Shown: positions 7,091 through 14,733 of the stretch, piece by piece
How the letters are laid out: every line of letters begins with the position of its first letter
Position numbering within the stretch: the first letter of the stretch is position 1
Source of the DNA: CSP1-1 sp035620615
GTDB taxonomy: Archaea; Thermoproteota; Nitrososphaeria; Nitrososphaerales; Nitrosopumilaceae
NCBI GenBank assembly: GCA_035620615.1
Contig: DASPGM010000028.1
Location: 1-22,219 of the forward strand
Reading direction: 5' to 3'
DNA: 22,219 bases
Notes under the pieces: generated by a model
What the model saw: only the letters and a program-made list of their open reading frames with translations
The model's database searches: none
Told to the model about the DNA's origin: nothing
Program-made: the position numbers and the translations under genes

Positions 7091-7558
7091 ATGACAAAGG
7101 CTTTTTTAGTTTTAAGAATTACAGGTCAAGCAGACGTCCCACACTGGGCAACAAATACTCTAAAACTATTAAAATTAGATAAAAAATACAGAGCCACAAT
7201 TATTCCTGCTAAAGATAATACATTAGGAATGCTAAAAAAAATCCAGCACTATATCTCCTGGCAAGAAATTGATGCCTCAACTACAAAGGAATTACTAGAT
7301 AAGAAGGGAAGAAAAGAAGGATACAAGAAAATCTCTCCAGAAGATCTTGCCGCAATTGGATTTAAGACACTTGATGAGCTTGCCTCTTCGTTAACTGAAG
7401 GAAAATCTGCATTATCAAAACTTAGTCCATTAAAACCATGGTTTGCCATGGCACCTCCTAAACACGGATTTAAAAGAAGTACCAAAAGATTGTATGGTCA
7501 AAAAGGAGTTTTAGGCCACAATAAAGAATTAAACACCCTCATCAGGAGAATGATGTAA
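7091..7558 (+). CDS. rpl30: 50S ribosomal protein uL30
   Basis: Archaeal uL30 in its long form (155 aa), a 60S/50S surface protein. The family signature is FLVLRITGQADVPHWATNTL followed by KLLKLDKKYRATIIPAKDNT. The archaeal C-terminal extension carries LSKLSPLKPWFAMAPPKHGF then KRSTKRLYGQKGVLG. It lies 6 nt after rps5 and abuts rpl15. Confidence 0.95.
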   Translation: MTKAFLVLRITGQADVPHWATNTLKLLKLDKKYRATIIPAKDNTLGMLKKIQHYISWQEIDASTTKELLDKKGRKEGYKKISPEDLAAIGFKTLDELASSLTEGKSALSKLSPLKPWFAMAPPKHGFKRSTKRLYGQKGVLGHNKELNTLIRRMM

Positions 7559-7984
7559 TTGCCTTCTCGCTTTAGAAAAACTCGCAGACTTAGAGGCTCA
7601 AGAACTCATGGATGGGGACAAGTTGGACAACACAGAGCAAGTGGCCATAAGGGTGGACTTGGTCAGTCAGGATTACTAAAACACCATTTTAGCACCATGT
7701 TAAAGGATATGCCAGATCATTTTGGTCATGAATCAACTCATCCACCACATCCAAATATTATTAAAAAATGGGCAAGCATTCGCGATCTTGATGATCTGTT
7801 TGCAAAACATGGAAAAAAGGAAGGAGAAAAAAATATTATTGATTTAAACAGTTTGGGATATGACAAACTTTTAGGCGGTGGCCAGGTAAAAAATGCATAC
7901 ACCGTAAAGATTAATCAGTCAACTCCATCAGCACAAGAAAAGGTAAAGCAAGCAGGAGGCGAGGTGCTACCAAACAATGGCTGA
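7559..7984 (+). CDS. rpl15: 50S ribosomal protein uL15
   Basis: Archaeal uL15 (141 aa), which binds 23S rRNA early in 50S assembly. The Arg/Gly-rich N-terminal extension (PSRFRKTRRLRGSRTHGWGQ; GQHRASGHKGGLGQSG) threads into rRNA. The C-terminal globular part has the lines NIIDLNSLGYDKLLGGG and VKQAGGEVL. Translation starts at TTG, the base right after the rpl30 stop. AGGAG at 7544-7548, inside rpl30, serves as Shine-Dalgarno and supports this start. The 3' end overlaps secY by 8 nt. Confidence 0.94.
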   Translation: MPSRFRKTRRLRGSRTHGWGQVGQHRASGHKGGLGQSGLLKHHFSTMLKDMPDHFGHESTHPPHPNIIKKWASIRDLDDLFAKHGKKEGEKNIIDLNSLGYDKLLGGGQVKNAYTVKINQSTPSAQEKVKQAGGEVLPNNG

Positions 7985-9407
7985 GGGTAGCGCTACTGCG
8001 TTTATTCGAAAAGTTGTAGCAAAGGCAGAACCGTACCTTCCTCAGGTACCAAAACCAAAAAAGAAACTCTCACTTCAAAAACGTCTTTTGTGGTGTGGAG
8101 GAATTTTATTAATTTACATGATAATGGGTCAAACACCACTTTTTGGTGCAACAACACCAGAGTTTGACTTTCTTGCATTTGCAAGAGTAATTTTTGCATC
8201 ACAACAAGGAACACTTGTTGAGCTTGGAATTGGACCAATAGTTACTGCAGGATTGCTGATGCAGCTATTGAGAGGCTCTGAAATTTTAAAATTTGATTTT
8301 AAAAAGCCAGAGGAGCGAGGTGTGTTTCAAACAGCTACAAAGCTTGTCACCTACATTGTAATAATTGCAGAATCAATAGTTTATGGAATTGCAGTATATG
8401 GTCCAGGTATGACAGACCCAACCCATCTTTATGTTCTCATAGGACAGCTGATGGGTGCATCAATTATTATCATGTTTTTGGATGAAACTGTTCAAAAAGG
8501 ATGGGGCTTAGGTAGTGGAATTAGTCTTTTCATTATGGCTGGAGTTGCCCAGCAAATTCTTTGGAGCATGTTTAGTCCCCTTCCAGCAGGTGATGGATTT
8601 TCCATAGGAATATTTCCATTTATTGCAGAGTCTGCATGGGCAGGAGATGTTTCAAATATTCTGTTTAGGTATAACCAGCTGCCAAGTATATTTGGGCTGT
8701 GCCTTACTGCAGGAATTTTACTTATTCTAGTATATACTCAAGGAATGAAGATAGAGATTCCAATTGTTTCAACAAAGTACAGAGGATTTTCTGCCGTTTA
8801 TCCAATCAAACTAATGTACGTTTCAAACATTCCTGTAATCTTAGCATCTGCACTTACAGCTAATGCCGTCTTTATAGGGCAAATGCTTTGGGCAAATGTA
8901 AACCCCCAGAACAATAATACATTTATGAATATTTTAGCGCAATTTGATCCTACAAGTCCGTCCACGCCAATTGGAGGATTGATTTACTATGTTACTCCAC
9001 CCAGAGGACTTGATGTAGTTGCCTTGGATCCATTAAGAGCAGTAGGTTATGTAATTTTCATGATTGTTATAGTTGTGATATTTGGAAAACTCTGGGTTGA
9101 GCTTGGAGGACTTTCTCCAAAAAGTGCTGCAAAGAATCTTCTTGATGCAGATGTCCAAGTTCCAGGATTTAGACGCTCAAATGAACCAATAGAGGTCTTA
9201 CTTAACAAATACATTCCATCAGTTACAATAATTGGCTCTGCAATACTAGGATTGTTAGCAGGAGTTTCTGATGTACTAGGGGTATTTGGAACTGGAATTG
9301 GAATCCTTCTGATGGTTGATATCTTGATTAATTATTACAACCAACTTATCAAAGAACAAGTAGAAGTAGTTATGCCACGGCTTGGTGCGTTGCTTGGCAG
9401 AAAGTAA
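7977..9407 (+). CDS. secY: Protein translocase subunit SecY
   Basis: Pore subunit of the SecYEG translocon (476 aa, normal archaeal length) with ten membrane helices. The sequence shows the archaeal Sec61-alpha N-terminus (PYLPQVPKPKKKLSLQKRLL), the helix 1/plug region GQTPLFGATTPEFDF, helix 2 with LVELGIGPIVTAGLLMQLL and the GWGLGSGISLFIMAG helix 4. It also has the cytosolic 6/7 loop ending STKYRGFSAVYPIKLMYVSN and the C-terminal loop DADVQVPGFRRSNEPI. It inserts membrane proteins and exports the many signal-peptide proteins found in this window. It overlaps rpl15 by 8 nt and adkA by 14 nt, so translation is probably coupled. Confidence 0.96.
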   Translation: MAEGSATAFIRKVVAKAEPYLPQVPKPKKKLSLQKRLLWCGGILLIYMIMGQTPLFGATTPEFDFLAFARVIFASQQGTLVELGIGPIVTAGLLMQLLRGSEILKFDFKKPEERGVFQTATKLVTYIVIIAESIVYGIAVYGPGMTDPTHLYVLIGQLMGASIIIMFLDETVQKGWGLGSGISLFIMAGVAQQILWSMFSPLPAGDGFSIGIFPFIAESAWAGDVSNILFRYNQLPSIFGLCLTAGILLILVYTQGMKIEIPIVSTKYRGFSAVYPIKLMYVSNIPVILASALTANAVFIGQMLWANVNPQNNNTFMNILAQFDPTSPSTPIGGLIYYVTPPRGLDVVALDPLRAVGYVIFMIVIVVIFGKLWVELGGLSPKSAAKNLLDADVQVPGFRRSNEPIEVLLNKYIPSVTIIGSAILGLLAGVSDVLGVFGTGIGILLMVDILINYYNQLIKEQVEVVMPRLGALLGRK

Positions 9408-9972
9408 AAAAGTTGTAATGGTAGGAATTCCTGGCGTTGGGAAATCTACACTAGTAGCAAAAATTGTGGAAATACTAAACAACAGACAAAAAAGTGTTAG
9501 TGTACAAAGTTTTGGAACAGTAATGTTTGAAGAGGCTAAAAAAATTGGACTAAAAGATAGAGATGAGCTAAGAAAACTTTCAATGGACCAACAAAAAGAA
9601 CTTCAAAGATTAGCTGCAGAAAAAATTTCAAAACTTACTGATGATCTAGTAATCATTGATACACATGCGTTTATTGCCACAAATGCAGGATTCTATCCTG
9701 GGTTACCATACCATGTTTTGCAAATAATTAATCCTTCTAATTTTATCTCAGTTTATGCAAGACCTGAAGAAATCTATAATCGGAGAATGAAAGATACTAC
9801 TCGAAATCGGGATATTGTATCAATTGATAGCATAAAAAAAGAAATGGCAATTCATGATGCAATGCTTTCTAGCTGTTCAGTATTTTCAGGATCCCCGATG
9901 AAACCAATACTAAATACCGAAGGAAAGGTTGAAGAAGCCGCAAACACTGTAATATCTGCAATAGAGATATGA
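9394..9972 (+). CDS. adkA: Archaeal-type adenylate kinase
   Basis: AdkA converts AMP and ATP to two ADP and is the trimeric archaeal form unrelated in detail to bacterial Adk. The Walker A loop GIPGVGKST is at residues ~11-19. The nucleotide-binding aspartate region LVIIDTHAF and the archaeal block LPYHVLQIINPSNFISVYAR plus RRMKDTTRNRD follow. About 192 aa from TTG 9394 is the usual length. TTG 9382 and GTG 9385 are in-frame but lie deeper within secY and add a non-family MVRC leader, so I prefer 9394 (MAESKKVVMVG). Location directly after secY is a conserved archaeal arrangement. It overlaps the next gene by 4 nt (ATGA). Confidence 0.93.
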   Translation: MAESKKVVMVGIPGVGKSTLVAKIVEILNNRQKSVSVQSFGTVMFEEAKKIGLKDRDELRKLSMDQQKELQRLAAEKISKLTDDLVIIDTHAFIATNAGFYPGLPYHVLQIINPSNFISVYARPEEIYNRRMKDTTRNRDIVSIDSIKKEMAIHDAMLSSCSVFSGSPMKPILNTEGKVEEAANTVISAIEI

Positions 9973-10592
9973 TTCCAGAATTTGGCTTTTTATTGCATTT
10001 TTTTGATTCCATCTTTCTACAAGGAGACTTGTTTGGAATTCATCAAGGTCCACTGGGAAGCGCGGATCCTATTGTCAAAGGAATGCTTCCTTCTGCTCTG
10101 GGAATTTTAGGAATTTCCATACTGCTTAATCTCTTTAATGCCGGAGTGAGAAGAAAGCTAGTTGATCGTGTCAAGCTAAAAAGAATAATGAGAGAAACAA
10201 GAGCATGGCAGAAGGAGCGCATGGCAGCATTTCGCTCAAAGGATAAAGAGAAAATTGCCAACTTGAACAAAAAATCTGCATACATGAACAAGATGAGCAT
10301 GGAAATGATGCAAATGAACATGAGACCGATGATGATTACAATTATTCCTCTATTGTTGATATTTTATTTCGTATTACCGCAATTGTTTTCTTATACTGTA
10401 GCTATTTCTCCTATTCCCTTAAACGTAATACCTGGTGATTTTTTTCAACTAACATGTACTCCAGAAAAGGTAGATGGTGAAATATGTATGCAAGAAAACG
10501 AGCTTTATTTTTGGGCATGGTACTTTTTGACATCAATTGCGTTTAGCGGAATAATAATGAAGCTTACAAAAACCTCAATGGATATAGGTTGA
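9969..10592 (+). CDS. DUF106/EMC3-like membrane insertase homologue
   Basis: A 207-aa membrane protein of the archaeal DUF106 family, related to EMC3, Get1 and YidC/Oxa1 insertases. The expected architecture is present. The first membrane helix (SALGILGISILLNLFNAGVR) is followed by a cytosolic, Met-rich coiled hairpin (residues ~60-115, RAWQKERMAAFRSKDKEKIA; MNKMSMEMMQMNMRP). Next are a second helix (MMITIIPLLLIFYFVLPQLF), an extracytosolic loop with two Cys (CTPEKVDGEIC) and a third helix near the end. Insertion of membrane proteins without SecY's large pore is the inferred role, and the neighbourhood with secY supports it. It overlaps adkA and cmk by 4 nt each. Confidence 0.88.
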   Translation: MIPEFGFLLHFFDSIFLQGDLFGIHQGPLGSADPIVKGMLPSALGILGISILLNLFNAGVRRKLVDRVKLKRIMRETRAWQKERMAAFRSKDKEKIANLNKKSAYMNKMSMEMMQMNMRPMMITIIPLLLIFYFVLPQLFSYTVAISPIPLNVIPGDFFQLTCTPEKVDGEICMQENELYFWAWYFLTSIAFSGIIMKLTKTSMDIG

Positions 10593-11149
10593 AAAAATCA
10601 GTAATAATTTCAGGTCCTCCTGCGATTGGAAAAACCACCGTCGCAAAGGGACTAGCAAAGGAATTTAATTTAACTTACCTTGGAGGCGGTGATATTCTAA
10701 AGGATATTGCAAAGGAGCAGGGTTTTCAAACAGGCGGTGATGACTGGTGGGATACTGATGATGGAATGAAGTTTCTTAATCAACGAAGTAAAAATCCAGA
10801 ATTTGATAAAAAAGTTGATAACAAATTGCGAGAACTTTTTTTGAAAGGAAACATTGTAATTACAAGTTATACCTTGCCGTGGCTCGTAGAAGATGGGATT
10901 AAAATCTGGCTTGCAGGAACACTTGAAAATAGTGCAAAAAGAATGCAAAAAAGAGATGATATGGATGCAAAAGAGGCCCTTTCAATTGTAAAAAAAAGAT
11001 ATGACGAAAACAAAAAACTATACAAGAAATTATATAATTTTGATTTTGGTGAAAACCTAAGCATCTTTGATAAAATAATTGATACAGATGAACTTGATGC
11101 CAGTAAGGTATTAGAAATTGCAAAATCAACTGTAAAAGAACTGCTTTGA
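10589..11149 (+). CDS. cmk: Cytidylate kinase
   Basis: A 186-aa P-loop kinase matching archaeal cytidylate kinase, which phosphorylates CMP/dCMP. The Walker A motif GPPAIGKTT is at residues 9-17. GGGDILKDIA corresponds to the substrate-binding segment that begins with 'S/GAGDIFR' in relatives. KRDDMDAKEALSIVKKRYDE is the lid/Arg-containing segment. The start is TTG 10589, embedded in the TTGA overlap with the DUF106 gene. Position between secY/DUF106 and cbf5 is the conserved archaeal order. A generic adenylate-kinase-like protein is the only real alternative. Confidence 0.9.
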   Translation: MKKSVIISGPPAIGKTTVAKGLAKEFNLTYLGGGDILKDIAKEQGFQTGGDDWWDTDDGMKFLNQRSKNPEFDKKVDNKLRELFLKGNIVITSYTLPWLVEDGIKIWLAGTLENSAKRMQKRDDMDAKEALSIVKKRYDENKKLYKKLYNFDFGENLSIFDKIIDTDELDASKVLEIAKSTVKELL

Positions 11150-12141
11150 CTCTAAAACAATTAGAAAATCTTACTGAAATTGATCAAGATATCACTGATG
11201 ACGCTTATGGTACCTATTATGACAAACGAAGCTTAGAGCAGCTCCTAAAATATGGATTTATTTTACTTGACAAGCCACCTGGACCGACGAGTCATGAAAC
11301 AGTAGCATGGCTAAAAAGAATCTTAAAAATTCCTAAAGCAGGTCATAGTGGGACGCTGGATCCCCAAGTATCTGGTGTTTTACCTATGGGATTAGGAGAA
11401 GGAACTAAAGCACTAGAGGTTTTACTTTATGGTCCAAAGGAGTATCATGCAATAGGTAGATTGCATTCGCTGCCTTCAAAAGAAAAACTAAAAAAAGTTT
11501 TAGAAGAATTTACCGGGGAAATTTTTCAAAAACCACCACAGCGTTCTGCCGTTCTAAGGCAAACAAGAACTCGAACTATTTACGAGCTTGAATTACTAGA
11601 GCAAAAAGAACGCCTATTGGTTTTACGAATTTTATGTGAAGCTGGAACATATGTAAGAAAACTAATCTATGATATTGGCGAAGTCTTAGGACCAGGTGCT
11701 ACAATGATTGAGCTTCGTCGTACCAGAGTTCACCAATTTACAGAAAATTCGACACTTGTTACTCTTCATGAGCTTGCAAATGCATATTCTTTATGGACTG
11801 AAAAACAAGATGACTCTAAACTTTTGAAATTAATTAGACCAATAGAACATGTATTAAGTGAGCTAAAATCAGTTGTTATTCGTGATTCTGCTATAGATGC
11901 ATTATGTCATGGAGCTCAGCTAGCAATTCCTGGAATTTTAAGAGTTTCACCTAGTTTAAAAAAAGATGATCTTGTGGCAATCTATACTCAAAAAGGAGAA
12001 GTAGTTGCTCTTGCAAGATCACTCTTATCTGTTGACGATATTAAGGAAAATACCAGAGGATATGCATTTGAAACTAAACGCATCATAATGGCTCCAGGTA
12101 CCTATCCAAAACGGTGGCACTCTAAATCTACTAACAAATAA
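11146..12141 (+). CDS. cbf5: tRNA/rRNA pseudouridine synthase Cbf5
   Basis: Catalytic subunit of H/ACA guide RNPs (331 aa), acting with Nop10, Gar1 and L7Ae; it may also make Psi55 in tRNA. The TruB-family motif I is GHSGTLDPQVSGVLP with catalytic Asp72. Earlier lies FILLDKPPGPTSHETVAWLK, and motif III is EAGTYVRKLIYDIGEVLGPG. The C-terminal PUA domain (~residues 235-325) contains CHGAQLAIPGILRVSP and DLVAIYTQKGEVVALA. The start is TTG 11146 in a TTGA overlap with cmk. It ends the ribosomal-protein operon. Confidence 0.95.
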   Translation: MTLKQLENLTEIDQDITDDAYGTYYDKRSLEQLLKYGFILLDKPPGPTSHETVAWLKRILKIPKAGHSGTLDPQVSGVLPMGLGEGTKALEVLLYGPKEYHAIGRLHSLPSKEKLKKVLEEFTGEIFQKPPQRSAVLRQTRTRTIYELELLEQKERLLVLRILCEAGTYVRKLIYDIGEVLGPGATMIELRRTRVHQFTENSTLVTLHELANAYSLWTEKQDDSKLLKLIRPIEHVLSELKSVVIRDSAIDALCHGAQLAIPGILRVSPSLKKDDLVAIYTQKGEVVALARSLLSVDDIKENTRGYAFETKRIIMAPGTYPKRWHSKSTNK

Positions 12142-12168
12142 TAGTAATTTATGATAAAATTTTAAAAT

Positions 12169-12612
12169 ATGTTTCCTCGAGGTTTGATAATAGCAGTGGT
12201 GGTTGGAATTTCGGCCGGTGCTTTAGTTGGTGTGTTTTTAGTTACTCAAAAAAATGCAGAACAATTAATTTTTGTAGACGGTGCTTCTCTTTCTCTAGTC
12301 ACTGATAAAATCGATTTTAATCGAGCTGAAGAAATTAAAATAAAAATTATCAATTCAGGAACAAGTCCATTAACCTTTAATGATTCATCTTATGGCTTGA
12401 AAATTACCGGTTTAGATGGTAGAATCCTTTATACTCCAATTTCTTTTCCAGAAATGTCTCTTCTAGAGCCGAATCAAGAAAAAATTTTCCTTTGGAATCA
12501 GACTAAAAATGATGGCGATCTAGCATCGGCAGGAACTTACAAGATTACTTCTAGTGGAAAATACGATGACTTAACTGTCAAAAAATCAATTACAATAAAC
12601 ATCCACAAATAA
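12169..12612 (+). CDS. Membrane-anchored BsuPI-like domain protein
   Basis: A 147-aa protein with an N-terminal membrane anchor (residues ~5-27) and an extracytosolic beta domain. The domain resembles the intracellular proteinase inhibitor BsuPI family: KIDFNRAEEIKIKIINSGTS, then LTFNDSSYGLKITGLDG, then the LEPNQEKIFLWNQ...G.YKIT strands. Function in archaea is unknown; the fold may simply be a structural Ig-like domain. The ATG at 12169 lies 28 nt after cbf5, with a TATA-like stretch (TTTATGATAAAA) at ~12148-12159, so it could have its own promoter. Confidence 0.7.
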   Translation: MFPRGLIIAVVVGISAGALVGVFLVTQKNAEQLIFVDGASLSLVTDKIDFNRAEEIKIKIINSGTSPLTFNDSSYGLKITGLDGRILYTPISFPEMSLLEPNQEKIFLWNQTKNDGDLASAGTYKITSSGKYDDLTVKKSITINIHK

Positions 12613-12641
12613 TTCGTTAAATTTTTGCTTCAGTATAACCT

Positions 12642-12650
12642 ATTATATAA
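12642..12650 (+). promoter_or_regulatory. TATA box for tRNA-Ser
   Basis: ATTATATAA about 35-43 nt before the mature 5' end of the tRNA. This is consistent with box A at -26 and a short 5' leader removed by RNase P. Confidence 0.6.
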
Positions 12651-12684
12651 TCAGACTAGTAGCAGTTATTTTGGCGAATAAAAT

Positions 12685-12783
12685 GCCGGGGTCGCCTAGC
12701 CTGGTAGGGCGCGCGCCTGGAAATTAAAAAACCATAAAGCGCGTACTCGCAAGGGTTCGAGAGTTCAAATCTCTCTCCCGGCG
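12685..12783 (+). tRNA. tRNA-Ser (anticodon GGA) with 15-nt intron
   Basis: A class II tRNA. The acceptor stem GCCGGGG pairs with TCCCGGC (12776-12782, one G-U) and G73 is the discriminator. The D-arm is GCCT-AGCCTGGTA-GGGC. The anticodon stem CGCGC (12712-12716) pairs with GCGCG (12739-12743). The loop is CTGGAA plus A with anticodon GGA at 12719-12721. A 15-nt intron occupies 12723-12737, between positions 37 and 38, the canonical archaeal site. The long variable arm ACTC-GCAA-GGGT is diagnostic for Ser (Leu less likely given the anticodon). The T-arm is GAGAG-TTCAAAT-CTCTC. CCA is not encoded (CCT follows the discriminator). Confidence 0.93.
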
Positions 12784-12846
12784 CCTGGATTTCATACTTA
12801 TATTTTCGATAAATGAAAAAATGTTACCACTTGGGAAATTTTAATT

Positions 12847-12852
12847 AAAAAA
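12847..12852 (-). terminator. Oligo-T terminator of the nitroreductase gene
   Basis: Six T residues on the minus strand directly after the TAA of the nitroreductase gene (12854-12856), the usual archaeal stop signal. Confidence 0.4.
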
Positions 12853-12853
12853 T

Positions 12854-13795
12854 TTATTCAATAACTCGTATAAGCTCTTTTAGTTTCCTTCTAGATTTTG
12901 GTGGTCTTTTCTTATGAGGATATCCAATACACAAAATCGAAGAGGGCCTGAGATCAGTTTCAATAATTTCTTTTACCTTTTCTTCATCAATCATCCCAAT
13001 CCAAATTGAACTTAATCCCAATGCTGAAGCTGCTAACTGCGAATAACCAGCTGCGAGTGTTGCATCTTGTAATGAAAATTTTAAAAGAATTTCAGGAGGA
13101 AAATTCATTTTAACTCTTGATGGGTCTACACAAAAGACAAGAACCACAGGGGCATTGACATATGGTTGATTGTTTGCTGCCTCCACTAATCTCTTTTTAA
13201 TTTCATTATTTTTTACATAAACAACCTCAAAACCCTGAAAGTTCCCTGCGGTTGGAGCAGTATCTGCAGCTGCCAAAATTTTGTCAATCTTCCATTGTTC
13301 TACCAAATGTGTTGTGTCAAAATTTCTAGTGGATCTTCTAGTAGCCATGACTCTGAAAAGCTGATCTTCAGCAACTTTGCCTTGATTTTTTGAAGTAAGA
13401 ACTGCATTAAGGAGCGTATTTTGTTTTTTTTCAGTATTGTCCTCTATTTCTATTGAAGGCAAAAACTCCTTTGGATAAATCTTGATAGGTTTTGGTTCAT
13501 GGGGAACTTTTTGATATTCAAGAATGCTTTTTCTAAGAATGGGGGTTTTTACTTCAAGTGTTTTGTTTTCTTTTAATTGAAATTGAGTTGTATCTGTGTT
13601 AACCAAAATAGAACTAAATTCATCTTCTAACTCCACTTTTCCAGTAGAATCTTTTGATAATAATTCAGTTAAATCCTCCAATTCATCTTTATTTAGAATT
13701 ATAGCATGCTGATCATCTTCATCCATTCCTTCCCAGATTACTCTACAGCCATCTTTTGAGATGTATGAGGGTTCAATTTTAGAAAAATCAGCCAT
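12854..13795 (-). CDS. Nitroreductase-family protein with ~145-aa N-terminal extension
   Basis: The C-terminal part (residues ~146-313) is a nitroreductase-type flavoprotein (FMN, NAD(P)H-dependent reduction). FRVMATRRSTRNFD holds the FMN-phosphate-binding Arg/Ser pattern, AADTAPTAGNFQGFEVVYVK the substrate-site segment, and ASALGLSSIWIGMI plus LCIGYPHKKRPPKSRRKL the C-terminal FMN loop. The first ~145 residues are acidic and low in recognisable motifs (VIWEGMDEDDQHAIILNKDE at 19-38), and are not part of the family. They may be a separate regulatory or binding domain. GAGGAA precedes ATG 13795 by 6-7 nt, a clear Shine-Dalgarno, supporting this start and hence that the extension is real. Confidence 0.85.
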   Translation of the reverse strand: MADFSKIEPSYISKDGCRVIWEGMDEDDQHAIILNKDELEDLTELLSKDSTGKVELEDEFSSILVNTDTTQFQLKENKTLEVKTPILRKSILEYQKVPHEPKPIKIYPKEFLPSIEIEDNTEKKQNTLLNAVLTSKNQGKVAEDQLFRVMATRRSTRNFDTTHLVEQWKIDKILAAADTAPTAGNFQGFEVVYVKNNEIKKRLVEAANNQPYVNAPVVLVFCVDPSRVKMNFPPEILLKFSLQDATLAAGYSQLAASALGLSSIWIGMIDEEKVKEIIETDLRPSSILCIGYPHKKRPPKSRRKLKELIRVIE

Positions 13796-13799
13796 TTAA

Positions 13800-13807
13800 T
13801 TCCTCTT
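13800..13807 (-). promoter_or_regulatory. Shine-Dalgarno of the nitroreductase gene
   Basis: AAGAGGAA on the minus strand, a few bases before ATG 13795. A TATA-like GATATATTT at about 13828-13836 would place the transcript start close by. It fixes the start codon that creates the long N-terminal extension. Confidence 0.55.
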
Positions 13808-14016
13808 TTAATTTACTTTCTTCAAATATATCATGATTGCTAATGGACGAAGATCAACAACTGAATTGCATCAATTTAGTTCCATCATACTCTAACGTTT
13901 TGAAAATAACTTTTGACTATCTTATCTGCTGAGAGTCTGATTAATTATCTATAATTATTTATACATAGTTTTACTACGTTTTTACCAGAAGCATGGATTC
14001 AAGTCTAGAACTTTTT

Positions 14017-14454
14017 CTACTGTGCCTTCATTGTTAAAAGATGACAATGGGATTCGTGATGAATTGTATTTATGATGTCATCATAAAGTGTTGCTTCAAC
14101 CATTGAAAGTTTGGGATAATCAACAACTAGTAAATCATTTTTATTCTCTTTTACATAGTCAATTACCCAGTTTGCGATAGAATCAGTTAATGCAAATTTT
14201 GTTTTTATTTTGATACCTTCTTTTTGAGCAATTTTTTCCCATTTATTCAATTCTGCCTTCATTTTAGCAATCTGAGACTGAGTAATTTTCTTATCAGCCT
14301 TTGTTTCAAAGAAATGAAAAATTGGTTGAATCTTGTAAACGCATTCTATTACGGTCAAGGCCGAGTCAAATTTTTTAGCAAGTTGGAGTCCTACATCAAA
14401 TGATTTTTTGGAATGGGAAGGCGTAATTATTGCAACTGCTATATTTTTAAACAT
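14017..14454 (-). CDS. UspA-like universal stress protein without the ATP motif
   Basis: A ~145-aa single-domain UspA-fold protein: first strand MFKNIAVAIITPSHSKKSFD, helix VGLQLAKKFDSALTVIECVY, central helix MKAELNKWEKIAQKEGIKIK, then IANWVIDYVKENKNDLLVVD. ATP-binding members have G-x2-G-x9-G-S/T near the C-terminus. Here that stretch reads YPKLSMVEATLYDDIINTIH with no glycine, so nucleotide binding is unlikely. I start it at ATG 14454 rather than TTG 14460. A TATA-like box (minus-strand TATAATG, 14476-14482) is centred ~26 nt away, which fits leaderless translation from that ATG. Confidence 0.82.
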   Translation of the reverse strand: MFKNIAVAIITPSHSKKSFDVGLQLAKKFDSALTVIECVYKIQPIFHFFETKADKKITQSQIAKMKAELNKWEKIAQKEGIKIKTKFALTDSIANWVIDYVKENKNDLLVVDYPKLSMVEATLYDDIINTIHHESHCHLLTMKAQ

Positions 14455-14475
14455 ATCCAAATATTTTTACAACTT

Positions 14476-14482
14476 CATTATA
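14476..14482 (-). promoter_or_regulatory. TATA box of the UspA-like gene
   Basis: TATAATG on the minus strand, centred 25-26 nt upstream of ATG 14454. Confidence 0.45.
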
Positions 14483-14569
14483 GTTGTTTTCCAAACAACT
14501 GAGAGTTCTATATGCTGTTTTTTTACAATTATTTACAAGTTGGCACTAGGAAATATTCTTGATCCTCAG

Positions 14570-14577
14570 TTATATAC
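14570..14577 (+). promoter_or_regulatory. TATA box of the 35-aa membrane peptide gene
   Basis: TTATATAC centred 26 nt before ATG 14600. It decides between the two in-frame starts (14582 and 14600) in favour of the second. Confidence 0.5.
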
Positions 14578-14599
14578 AAAAATGAATCAACTTGTCTCA

Positions 14600-14707
14600 A
14601 TGAGCGTACAGAAAACAGAAAGTTCAAAAAAGATCTTTGCACTTGTAGCAGGCGTTATGATTACTGCTGTAGTTGCAGGGCTAGTCCTATTTACTGGATT
14701 GATTTAG
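14600..14707 (+). CDS. 35-aa single-span membrane protein
   Basis: A tiny protein with a polar N-terminus (MSVQKTESSKK) and one membrane span (IFALVAGVMITAVVAGLVLF). It is preceded by a good TATA box at the distance expected for a leaderless mRNA starting at this ATG. ATG 14582 would add six residues (MNQLVS). The frame stays open further upstream but that region overlaps the UspA gene and promoter and is not likely coding. No family recognised. Role unknown; its own promoter and clean architecture argue that it is a gene. Confidence 0.6.
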   Translation: MSVQKTESSKKIFALVAGVMITAVVAGLVLFTGLI

Positions 14708-14733
14708 AACTCTTCTTTTTTATTTAACAAATA

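Noticed and set aside
8002..8238. 78-aa minus-strand frame
   Set aside because: Antisense shadow of secY, an unambiguous gene.
10697..11129. Three overlapping minus-strand frames
   Set aside because: All are antisense to cmk, which is clearly coding and part of a conserved operon.
14408..14599. Upstream extension of the 35-aa membrane protein frame
   Set aside because: It would overlap the UspA-like gene and its promoter. A TATA box sits at the correct distance for ATG 14600.
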